Part shown: positions 48,035 to 60,299 of the stretch, piece after piece
Position numbering within the stretch: position 1 is the stretch's first letter
How the letters are laid out: each line of letters begins with the position of its first letter
Assembly: GCF_040581485.1 (NCBI RefSeq)
Contig: NC_090132.1
Span: 30,825,911-30,889,910 of the forward strand
DNA length: 64,000 nt
Source of the DNA: Linepithema humile
Taxonomy: Eukaryota; Arthropoda; Insecta; Hymenoptera; Formicidae
Direction of reading: 5' to 3'
Translations under genes and position numbers: made by a program
Notes under the pieces: generated by a model
Told to the model about the DNA's origin: nothing
Seen by the model: only the letters and a program-made list of their open reading frames with translations
Databases searched by the model: none

Positions 48035-51000
48035 GGGAGGGGAGAAGGATGGGGAGAGAAGATGGATTTAGTCCGTTCAATTATGTGACTCGAGTGGAAA
48101 AGGATGGTTCGCTCAACGTCACGTTTTGCTACGCCGACAGTCTAGATAGAATTTCAACGGGGAGCGTTTATTTCGCGTCACTCGATTAATTAATCGCGCA
48201 TTAAAACTCGATGGGATCTGCATATGCGGCGCGGCGCGGTGCATCGCGGCGCCGTACGATCGATTTGGATTGGAGACCGGCTGAAAACCCGCAAACGTTT
48301 TCCAGTATACCGGATCCGAACAAAAGAACGCGAAGAGGATCGCCTCCGGCCGTAAAGTTGGAATTACGTGCGTTACGTGCACGCGATTGCTAATTAACTG
48401 TCGTAGAGGGAATCACAAGCAGTACTTCGAGTGAATACACCTGTCGTAATTACACTTTATTTCGTCGGGATTATTTTAATTACATCTTCCTCACTGTCAG
48501 GTGTAGCACAGCGACAGTCCAAGCAAAAATGTACATCATAAAAATTCTCAAATAAATATATCACTATGCAAATACATGTCAATTGCATTATAACGTAAAC
48601 TTTTAATATTGTTATGTAACTAGCAAAACTCCACGCTTTGTATGACGCATGTCAGTTTCTTAACTGATTTATATTTTTGTAGCTACTTGTACTACTTTTA
48701 TGCAATGATAATATAAATTGCAAATCGCGAATTGCAAATTAAAATTTGAAATTTAGTGACTGTGTATTCCGAGACGAGAACAGCCCATATTTATTTGAAT
48801 AAATGCCAAATAATCTCCATTAATTCGGCGGCCAAATTATTCGAAATTGCGTGATTTTTGACGAACGAACAGCGCGATTAATCAAATTCAGTGCTTGACC
48901 GAAACGTGACGTCGCAAAATCGAAGCCGTGGCAAACGCATAAGTCATGAATATGTACGGCACGCTGCGCGCAATCATAAAATTTTAACAACACGGTTCGC
49001 GAGAAAACTCAGGATGTGATGATACCTCACAGGTCGTTCCTGTTAGAAAGCATTAAAAAATCAAAACGGTAAATCGTGAATAAATCGATGCATATAAAAA
49101 ATTATTTTTTTACTCCTAAATATATCATGAAATATTTTTATCATTAATACAATAAATTATCATTGTTTAATATTATACCTATTATGCAATGAAAAATTCA
49201 AATCTTAAATATTGCTTTTCGATCGGAAACTATATACTTAATGCTGCATGTGTATGAAGCTTGCTTTAGAACAATATTAAAAATCATATTGATTTTTGAT
49301 CAGCTTATCTATGAAATGATATTTCGCATTATCGAAACGTAGGAAGAACGTCGTTTTCAATCTATTCATACCATTCATAACGTAAATTCGCATGGATTAA
49401 ACTACACCCACTCCAAACCGTAATGCATTTATGCTCAATTAGTGGAAGGATAGTAATTATCCGATAACGATATCTCGTCTGATCGATCGTACGAACAAAA
49501 AGATGTAGGATTAGCGATGTTATGCCACAGGCTTGGCTCCGATTTAAAGCGGCCAGGCACTAACGATGCATCGCCGTGTACGGATGCAGCTTAAGGCAGC
49601 CACCAGAGCGTGCATCCGCGGGCGCAGCAGCCACTCCCGAACACAAGCTCTAGGGTGTAACCATGAATGTCTGCGGCGAGCGTGCGGTCATGTATTCCCG
49701 ATCGTTGTTACGTCTTTACAGATTACCATAATCGCGTTGATAAATGCAACGGATCGTATTTAATATCCTTTTATTCGCCAACAAAAACGCGCGTCGGAGA
49801 AATCTCACTCCAATTTGCAATCGATGTCGAAAGTGCTTAACCAGTGCGTCGGAGCTAAAGGCTTTAATCCGTTCAAATAGATTAGCAAGTATTTCCCCGA
49901 ATCTTCGCAATTTGAATGATAAGTTTTTTGAGTTTCGACTCTACGTAATTAAACCGTAATGCTCATAATTGTAATAAGGTCGGCATCACACACTCACATT
50001 TTATTCCTACTTCTTCATGTTAATGGATTTTTGATTTATATGCTTCGCATGTGACTTATCGTATAAAATATAGAAGGTGTTTAACTTAACATCGGCCTGC
50101 GTCCATAAAATTTTATTACAACGCGTGCACAACGCGTTTTATACACGCCGACCGGTTTTACATTGAATACCCTGTATTTATACATGCAAATAGACGATTA
50201 CTTAAATTACTCATGCAAGATGTGGAACAAGTCCCCTAAGGTTCTTAAAAATATAAAAAAAATATTAACCACCATCAAGATCGCAATACAATTAAACGAC
50301 ACAATAGAGAAAATTGTTGATGTTATATGTGATATGTGAAAAAAACAAACACTTAATATAATGAATAATGATATAGCCTACGAATAAATTACGAAAATAA
50401 AATATAATGTGAAATAATAATGATAAATGATAAAAATTTTTGATACATAATTCATGTTTTTCTGCAATAATGTTTAAAGAAAAGAAATATTATCTTAATA
50501 GAAGAATGTAACTAAAAGAAGTCTGATTAACATAAAAAATCTTGTGTCAACGTCCACGTTAATGAGCGAGAAAATTAATTACAGATTTAACAACAACATT
50601 AACCAAATTAATATAAGAAGCAATGTCGAGGTGGCGCTAGAAGTACGAACAAAAACGCAAAATTTATTAACGCGTGGTAAAAACAAGATAAAAGAGATGA
50701 GCCGCGATAAGTAAGGAGACTTGAACCATGTTACATAGATACAGAATAAACCGAAGTTACAGGACTTGAGACTAATATTTCTACGAAACGCAAATATTTT
50801 GACTGTCCAACAGCGAAGAAAATTATGCGTCGTAACATTGAAGCATTAACTCGCTGCGAAATAGCCACACCCATGAATTCTAACGTTATTTGCATTCCCG
50901 CAGATAGGTTATCGTAGGTGACGCAGTATCGGCGGACTTATTCCAACACATATTTCCCCGAAGAGCATCCCTCTCAAGAGAACCCGGTTTATTCTCGAGG

Positions 51001-51677
51001 AAACACGACGTGATGAATTTCTAATTGGAAAAGCGAAAGCTCCTTTCATAAACCACACATCTTCTTTAAATGAATTTGTATTGTAAAATTGACAGTAAAT
51101 TTGCCACAACTGAACTAAGAAGTCTCGCTAATTAACAGTTTATTAAATATAAATAACCAAATTATTAATTAAAATTTTTCACAATTTTCAACAATAATTT
51201 TAAGCTTTTTATAAGAGTTTCTTTATAAATATTTAAAATTTTCAGAAATAAGCAAAATATATGTATTGTGTGAAATAGGTCTATAAGTAATTTAATTCAA
51301 AATAGCAAAAAAATAAATTTTGAGTATAATGCATTTTACTAAAATTAATATTAAGATTAAAAAAAAAAAAATTTTTATCGATTTTTTTTCAGTCAATATT
51401 TCAGTCAATTTGTTATTAATACTATTGTTAATAATTACTTAAATGCACGCTTAAATTAACTAGAGTTTATTATCATAACAAACAAACAAACGGTCGTTGA
51501 TTACATTCAAGATCGCGCCGAAGCAGATCGGTATCGCTAATTGTAAGAGTTAAGATGATACACTTGCAACCGAAGCATGTAAATTTTCTTAGCGCGTATG
51601 CACAAACGCTTAACCCGATCGTCGACAAAAACTCTCAAGGACGTGTTGCCAAAGTACTTAACGAAGAGGAAGTTTGG

Positions 51678-51701
51678 ACGACGACACGACGACACGACGA
51701 C
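51678..51701. repeat. (ACGACGAC)3 tandem repeat
   Basis: Three perfect copies of an 8-bp unit. The unit length is not a multiple of three, so translation would cycle through frames; this argues against a coding repeat. Confidence 0.85.
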
Positions 51702-52158
51702 GGGAACTTGCCAAAAGTCGTCTCGCACAAACGGGGATGTGTATGTACACCGTTCCCCATTAAAACGAAATGCTGTTTCGCTATTCGCGGTGCGCCATTA
51801 GGTGTATGGAAATGGCACATAACCAGGACGATAAGTGCGGAAGGGGTTGAGAAATGAGGAAGTTCCCCCACGGTAACCGTCCCGGTTCTTCAGCTTATCT
51901 TGTGTGACTCGTCGACATACATGTCGCCCTTATCTCCTTCGTACCATATTACACGCTATGCACAACGGTGGCTGGCTATTTTCGAGTGAGAAACCTGGCA
52001 GAGGCTCACAATAGAGAGCCGAGACACTTTAAACATAAGGGGTCTTAAGTTCCGGAAGATTAGATTTTTAAAGCCCCCGCCGCTTGTGATCCCGGCCCTT
52101 CTTCTCGACATTTAACGCTTTGCTCGTCGTAGTCGATTATGATAGTACATATGTGAGG

Positions 52159-52160
<2 letters not shown>

Positions 52161-52209
<49 letters not shown>
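52161..52209. repeat. (GA)n microsatellite
   Basis: Perfect GA array of 49 nt. Confidence 0.97.
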
Positions 52210-52210
<1 letters not shown>

Positions 52211-55076
52211 AAAATATCTTCGATCTGATTGTTAAAAAAAGTTACAAGATTGCAAACCCATTTTTTAATTTTGACATTACAAAATGTTATATTTAAAAAT
52301 ATATGAAATACGACATTATGACATTAACATTTTCCGTATGATTAAATAATGTATGATGTATTGTACTTTTTGTGACATATTTGAATACAGTATTTTAAAT
52401 GACATAGAGAGCCTTACAATACATTCGGCTGACGACATGTCACCGATCGCAAGTCGCGCCAACGACTCAGTCCCAGAGGTCATACTGAACCGTGAAATTA
52501 CAATGATACAGTCGCAAACGTGACGTGTCACAGCTTTCTGGAGTGCAAAACTAGCTGGATTACTTTCGAGTCGCCCGAGTTTTTCCATGCAAATTTATAA
52601 AACATGTCATCGCAAGCGCACGCGCGCACGCACACATACTCGAGTCGGCTGTCTCATGTCGCAATGTGTTGCGCGTGTTGCGCAACAAAAAGTTTAATTA
52701 CTTGAAAATATATGCCTTTTACGCATGCAAATAGACACTTTTTCTCCTTGAGCGCTCGCGATCGCGTCAGTGACTGCAATCTAATTCGCAACGATGACTC
52801 AGCGTGGAGAGTAAATTCCGCGGAAGAGAACACGGCACGTAATTCGCCGACGAAAAATATAGTTATTCCCTGTATAGAAAAGTATCGTCGGGCGCATTTA
52901 CGAGGCCGGAATAACAGTTGCATCGTGCGAGGCGAGCTTAGTTGGTCTCACGATTGCACGATGCCTGTCTGCGCCAGTAATGACTATCGACCGAAAAGTT
53001 CCCACAGCCGTCTTTAAGCGCTGTCTGCGCTTATATCGTGCCCGCATTTCCTGGTAAGAGTCAGACGAGCTGCAACTCGACGCGCTGGTAAAATCAAAGC
53101 GACCGCATTGTACCGCTTAGTAGATTGTCATTAGAATGTGCGCGTGCTTACGCGAGACATTATTTCGCAATATTGATCATTTTGCAGATACAGTTGGAAA
53201 TAAACTTCACGAGTCAAATCACCGAATAACACACATATGTACAATGCAATCTTTGCAACATTAATGAAACTAATTATACGTATTTCACTGTCGAAGAACG
53301 GGAGAAAGCAATTGAATTTTAATTAATAAGGGCAAAGATATTTCCACGATTTCAGCTTGAATAAATAACTAATTAGAAAACTAATAAGTAACGCCCCCGA
53401 GAATTTTCATGTCCAATAAACAAATTCTTAAAACAATAAGTTGTAACGTTAATTAAAACATTAAATTAAAAAACTTAACGCAGAACTATGTTCGCACGTT
53501 AATTAATAAACGAATCGTCGAAAAATTGATAATCCTGAAGCAGGTAAAAGATGTAAAAAGTTATTAAGATGCAAATCCACTTTGGAATCGGGTCTTGATC
53601 GATGGAGAAACACCTATGTCCACATAACGCGGCGGCGATAGCTCCTATTCCGGAACGGTTGTGCACGTAGCAAACGAATCGCTCGATTAAGCGCCGTAAT
53701 CACGAGGCACTGCGAATCAGGGCTGGTGATGCACACGAAGAGATGTAAACCTACACGATTACGTACGTGAACTCGATGGGTACACAGAAGGGAAGAGGCA
53801 CAACGAGGCCGGAAAGAGAAACAGCGTAGATGCGTGCGTCTGTGTGTACGCGCGCGAGCGAGATAGACGGAATCGAGTTTTGACGATGGCGGAGAGAGAT
53901 GGTGCGAGTGCGAGCGATCTCACGTCGCAGGGTACGAGTGGGTTAAAACCACGTAATTAACATAGGTAATTGCAAAAGTATAGTGTCGTAACCGACTGTC
54001 GGGCTGTCACATCGGTTTCGGCTCGCTCACGCAATGCACCTCTATTTGTGGGATAATTCGGTTAAATGATCCCGCTGGAATCGCGGCGCCGTTGGAACGT
54101 GCGGAAGCTTCTCGCTGATCGACGGACAGGTGGATTATTTTGCGAACGACAAAACGATTATGCCGAGCTGATATGCCTAACCGTCTGCGTGAACGAAGTA
54201 GCGTGACGTCGAATTCAATCTATCTTCCATAAAAAAGTAGTATTACATTAAAATGAGATAAATCAATCTATACTTGAATACAATGAAACACATAAAAAAT
54301 CTAAATTTGAGATTGCTATTATATTTTTTAAAATAAAAGCATTTAGTCGTAAAACCAAGAAACATGCAATTGTAAAATATCTTTACCGTTGCACAGATCC
54401 TGTACACTGCGTTTAGGAGAATTCAACGGCCACGAGCAATCGCATAAATTGCTCGGCGTGCGTGCTACGCATTCGTTTACAGGGCTTCTCGTTCCGATGC
54501 AATTAATTCGAGCGGACTAGAACTACCCCGAACCCGAACCTACTATGCCGATCCCTCTCTCTTTCTGTCGGAGCGTCTGCATCGATTTCGCGCGCGTAGG
54601 ATAAACCTGATCACGGAAGGGTTTGCCAAACAAGGGTTGCGAACATCGAGTAAAGTTGCACGACTGCCGACGTGTATAGGTTCCCCTAAACTTCTCCAAA
54701 TCTGAAACCAGAGATTTTCGTAAACCGCCGCACGACGAAAACCCCTGAAAACCATCTGAATTTTTTGCGCGCTTTTTCCAACTCTTTCGATATTGACATA
54801 GGTATCTCGCGGAATAGCAAATTTGGTGCGTCGAGTCTCTCCGATAATTGAAATTTGTTAGCAGCCCCTGCGATAAGAGCGTTTATATGATCGTAACTAC
54901 AAATTTGTACTATTAGCGATCCCCTCGATAAAAGATAATTAAATGAATTTTTGGATATTTAATAACAGAATTTATAACACACGATCTTTTCGGTAGTAAT
55001 ATGAAAATACAATTGTGCTTTATCCATTCGTTTCACGCACAATCTTTTTTTTTTTTGTAGCATGTATCGCTGATGC

Positions 55077-55106
55077 AGAGAGAGAGAGAGGGAGAGAGAG
55101 AGAGAG

Positions 55107-55157
<51 letters not shown>
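55077..55157. repeat. (AG)n microsatellite, twice interrupted
   Basis: About 81 nt of AG with a GG interruption near 55090 and a GC interruption near 55110. Confidence 0.97.
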
Positions 55158-55162
<5 letters not shown>

Positions 55163-56606
55163 TATACACACAACATTAACCAGGCTTTACATTTCGCAAT
55201 AATCTTTCCCCCAACAGTGAGATACAACAGTGCGAAAATTTAATACGCTAATGCCGCGCGAAGATGCGTGAGCATACAAAAGATAAACTTACATAAGCTT
55301 CGGTATCGTTCGTCACGTTGGCGCGTCTGATATTTTTGCAAACTGCCTTGGACGGAAAGTCGATAAATATCATACATTATTTTCAAAAATGCAGTAAGCC
55401 ATTGCCACAGCCAAGGCGATGTAAGTTTTGCATTTTTATTGCTCACCGCTTCGCTCGTATATATTGCACCAAGTATACGCGTATGCGCGACGTGCGAGGT
55501 AACCGCGAAACATGGATATACAAATAACATAGATATACAAGTCACGATAAAAATGAAGAGAAAGAAGAAAATTCGTCACAAAGAAAATAAGATATCCCCG
55601 TGCCCCGATTACATTTAACTTCCACAGATACGCCCTGACAACTGAATCTTCTTTCATCCACGGTTGTTACACGAATGTTGTTTCTAGCAATATTGAGAAA
55701 CAAACGAATCATAAAATTTCCAACAACGTACACTAAAGTAATCCAATTTGGCGGAAAGTCGATTTCTAGGATCGGAAGAGCTGTCACGACCGTGGATGCA
55801 AATAAGCTAATGATATTATATAACTTGGACTTGTGCTAGAGGCAGAGAGTATTTCGTGGCGCGCGCCTGATCAGAAACGTGTCCCATGTACAGTCCGCGG
55901 ATAACAGTGAGTCGGTAATTCATTTCCGAATACATTACACCGACGTGGCTTCAAAGCGTCTTCTATTAACAGAGGTTTCGCGAAGCTGCATAATTGATTT
56001 ACTCCCTGTAACCTTAACGGATTGAGTTACATTGCTCCGCGTATGGTGTGCTCACTGTGAACGTGAAAGAAAGACGCGCAAACAACGGACGTGGACCAAA
56101 CCCCGCCTGCAGAGCAGCAGCGTATGCATTTATCCACATACATATATTCACGTATATACATACCAAGGCACGCACACGTATATGCATATCCTCGTGGCTA
56201 TAGGGTGCCTCGTGCTATTCGACGCGTCATTTCATAAAGATCGTTCTTTTTTTTCTGCGTTACAGCGCGCATGCTGGTCCATCGATAAAAATTACAGTAT
56301 CCGCCACTGCTGTGCATTCGCGACTGTACTTCGCCAGGGTCGCATAGCGTGACAATATGGGAATTTAATACCGCAATGTGCCGGAGGGAGGTAGCTGGAG
56401 GGGTTGAAATAACGCCGTAATAACTGCCTTCGGCGGCAAACAAAGAGAGAGAGAAAGAAGATCGACGCGCCTCTTGCATCCGATGCCTCTGGCATCCTAT
56501 CGACCCTGCAAGAGGCGTTGTATCGCACCAGCACGAGCGAATGGAATTTCGTTAATTTCCCTTCTGCCTCCCTCCGTGACGACTAGGTGCTCGGCGACGG
56601 CGCATC

Positions 56607-56633
56607 ATATATATATATATATATGTATATATA
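56607..56633. repeat. (AT)n microsatellite
   Basis: AT array of 18 nt, a G, then 8 nt more. The only clear long AT dinucleotide array in the window. Confidence 0.93.
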
Positions 56634-57160
56634 ATTTCCCGCGCGCTCGCGCGTTTCTCAAGTAAATTGCCCGTATTATAACGTCGAGTGGACTGCTTAA
56701 TTATCGTTAGCCCCGAACACGGTAACTTTCTTGCCGCGAAACGCGGCGATAATTCTGCTGGTTTGTATGCCGACGAACGAAGCGTGTGTGCACGTTGCGT
56801 GTACCGTCTAAAGAATCGATTGAATAATATTACAAGAGTCTTTTCATGCGCTGGATTTATAGCATATTAGTCCATGGGTGTGAGAATAGAATAAAATAAA
56901 AATTTTTTGCTCAACTTTTCACGAGACATTAATCGTATATCAATTTTTAAATACCTATTTATATTAATATCTATAAGCGCTCGTATAAAGTATCGCAAAA
57001 ACGATTTTAATCATTTTATATTTTTAATAATAAATATGGTTTATTGTAAAAATTTCGTATTATATATTACTTGATTTTTCTCAAAATAACTTAATTAACA
57101 TATTCTCGTCAAAACACCTTGCAATTCTTCAAAACTGATTCTACAGCCTTTAAGATATTT

Positions 57161-57177
57161 AAAAAAAAAAAAAAAAA
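57161..57177. repeat. A17 homopolymer
   Basis: Run of 17 A without an adjacent AATAAA. Nothing links it to a retrocopy. Confidence 0.9.
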
Positions 57178-59180
57178 GAGAAATAGCGACACTTCGGCAT
57201 CATTCCGCCGGATCAGGGACAGCAACTGGGTCGACATAGGATGTGAAATTGCGCCACGAGGGAAAATATCGAGGTAGTTGTATTCTCTCAGCCGCCGAGG
57301 CTCTTCCTCGCGAGGGATCTTAAATCGGGTGGCAGGTGCGCGTGATAGCAGCAGAAATTTAATCAGGTGTATCCCGCTATTACATAACAGCCGTGAGCGC
57401 GCAGTAAAGAATTTACACTTCTAATTGACAGTTTCGTCGTGCATGTTACTCTGTATACACACGATCACTATTAAGAGTAACGTGCTTAACAATATCGAAG
57501 CTCAAAAATATAAAGGCTGAAATATCGAAAACGTTTTACCTTCAAATTGTGTCTGTACAAAATATTCAAAATAAAATATACCAAAATTTCTTTGGCACTT
57601 CAAATTTTTGTATCTTTTCCCACAACCATCATTTTTAATTGTATTAAATACTGTACATAATTAAAATTTTCAAAGAAACATATGTAAATAAAAATGTTAC
57701 AATATCCAAAAAAATTCATAGAGACAATAACTTATTGCTCGAAATTGCAACGGCAACGCTTAATACGAGAGACAGATGCGTGCGATCGCGATAGAATTTT
57801 AATCAGCACACGGTGTCCGAAAATTTCTTCCTTGATTCTCGAAGATTTCGCACGGAATGTTGGCGGGAAAATCAGCACTCTTCTTACGGCCGTTAAAATG
57901 CAAATCGTGGAACATCGCGAGAATTTCTGGTATCAAAAATTTTAATATTACAACATGCGCGTGAATACGCGCGCGCGTAGACGTCCATCCGTGCGAATAC
58001 GTCGAGACAGGAGAGGGCAGGGAAAATGCAGCCAAAGGAAGACAGGAGGTATACCGAGAGAGACGAGATTGCGGTACTTATGGAAATTAAAATCGCTCTC
58101 CGACAAATATTCGCGAGAAACGACTTACGAAACTCCGAAGTTTAATCTTGAATTTGATTAAGCCAAGCCCGTGCCCCCCGCCGTCACGAAAGTCGTGCGT
58201 ACCTCCTGGTCTGTTCTCTCTTGCCACGCCTTCACGAATTAACTGACCGTGCTCGGGATTGTTCCGTAATAAGACGAAGGCGCTCCTCGTTTGTTCGCGC
58301 CTTAACGACTGACCGATATAAAATTAATTTCCGGCGCGGAGAAGCGCGGTGAATTGTGTGGCACGTAATCGACCGGGCGTATCCTGTGATTCAAGAGACT
58401 AGTGGAGAGAAATAATGTCTTCAACCGAAGAACGTGCTCTGCTCCAAGTAATTTTGGTCAGATCTATTTTCAATTAAGCGAATATAAATAACATATATTT
58501 CAGACATTCAGATTTCATTATATATGTAGATAACTTCTTACAAATATCGATAAAGTATTAATTGACTACATTAATTTTTCATCACTTTATCACTTTACTA
58601 AGCTCACACCCTTTAAGAAATATAGAACCAATCTGCAATATAATACAAAATTAGAGAATGTATATAAACGCGATATAATACTGTTCTTCTATATTTATAA
58701 TAATTTAATTCTAAAGTATAAAGTTACGTTGCATCGGAACTCGTGGAGCTTTCCAAGATTTGCGGGAATTTCGCGATTATGCATCGCATTTCGGTGCTTC
58801 AGTATGAAGCGCGTCGATAAATTAAATTATTCAGGGAATGTCGTAATTGGTAGTGTGCGCGATATTAAAATATTAATTCACTATAGCGTATTAAAAGCGC
58901 ATTAAAATATTAATGCACACTTTATGCTTCGTCCAAAAATTAAAGCCGCGTCTGTATATTACCGCAGAAATTGCATCAACGAATTATCGTAAACATCGTG
59001 TTCGTGAACATGAACACATTTGGACATTTTACATGAAAGCTGCCGGGCATCTGTATATCAGGACTAATAAATAGCTTCCGCAGCGTTCTTTACAGAAAAT
59101 AATGCAGTAGCATTTTATGCAATAAGCGTAATTACCCTGTAATGTAATGTAAATCTTAATCTACTTAATGGAACAACCAT

Positions 59181-59194
59181 TGTGTGTGTGTGTG
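59181..59194. repeat. Short (TG)7 array
   Basis: Perfect TG array of 14 nt. Confidence 0.9.
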
Positions 59195-60071
59195 CGCTTA
59201 GAATATCCAATTATTAATGAGATATATCATCCGTGACAATGAATTATATTCTCGTACAAATAATTTTTAATTATATTCTAAGTGTAATATATCGTAATTA
59301 AAATGAAAACATAATTATCACCAAAATCGTAGATAAACCCCGTAGAATTAGCCAATTTTGCATGTATATCGATCAATTGTAAAGTATGTCTCAAATGTAT
59401 TGTAGAAATAACATTTCGTTCTCGTGTTCAAATTGTTTTCAGAATTAAAAAGAAATATGTGTAAGTAGAAGTATGTTTGTTAAAAGTAAAGTTGAAATTT
59501 TCGTTGATTTGCCATTTCGCCATTATACCCAGAAAAAGTTTCTCGCGCAAAATCTACCGAAACAGAGTTGATAAGCTACAAATATCAAGTACACACAGAA
59601 CAGGTCGGTGCAGCCGCTGCCGCGACAAGGCGAAATTATCTGAAATTTCAGCGCAATCGGAAGCACTGGCTGGCGACAGGAATAGGACGAGCGGAGAACA
59701 TACGGGATGGGGAGAGGTGGGACAGAGGGGGATAATTTCGGTTCTCGCGCGGCAAAACATCGCGGTTGACCCTTTGCGTAATTGGCGTCACGCCGGTGTT
59801 TGTAGCGCCACACTGTAGTCAGCATTGCGTGTGCGTTCGTAGCAAACGTAGCCGCAAGTGCACGCGTGCGAGCATACATAAAGTGCATTCGAGAATAATT
59901 ATAATGTCGTTTCAATTTAACTGACACTTAATTCCTTCGCGACTGACGTGTGTAACTGAGCACCAAAGATGTTTCTATAACAGTAACAGAGGTATATGTC
60001 TTTGATCTTTTGAATATCCTGTATATAGATTCAGACAAACGTACCTTCAATACAATGAGACTTTATGAATG

Positions 60072-60091
60072 ATATATGTATATACATATAT
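60072..60091. repeat. Perfect 20-bp AT-rich palindrome
   Basis: ATATATGTAT followed directly by its reverse complement. Simple-sequence-like and likely of low significance. Confidence 0.6.
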
Positions 60092-60299
60092 ATGTTCTGT
60101 GAATGGTGTAGAATTTTTATACATATGGTAGTACTTTTAGATATGTAATGCTATTATTTCAATTCCGGCTAATGGACTAAAATATTTTAATATGCTAGAC
60201 TATATAAAGTTATGTCATAAATAACACATTCTCATTAAATACCGCAAGCTGAGGAAGATCAGTTTTAAATTTGGAAAACCTATAGGAAATGTTATATGC

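Larger units (their letters stand above)
45700..48480. other. Region of local divergent repeats
   Basis: Holds the 17-mer pair and repeat copies A-C, then an AG array and a GC-rich segment at 48,200-48,380. Plus-strand ATG frames of 176 and 130 codons overlap the repeats and have no family assignment. Confidence 0.5.
48480..54240. other. Mostly AT-rich non-coding stretch
   Basis: AT-rich with moderate-GC segments at 49,500-49,720, 51,500-52,130, 52,720-53,110 and 53,580-54,230. Contains the 8-bp tandem repeat and a GA array. A plus-strand CTGTCAG|GTGTAG near 48,500 has a fair pyrimidine tract but a poor donor. Confidence 0.65.

Noticed and set aside
48485..48510. Plus-strand CTTCCTCACTGTCAG joined to GTGTAG
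   Set aside because: Fair acceptor but the donor is poor and there is no downstream RS-exon donor; opposite strand to the strong pair.
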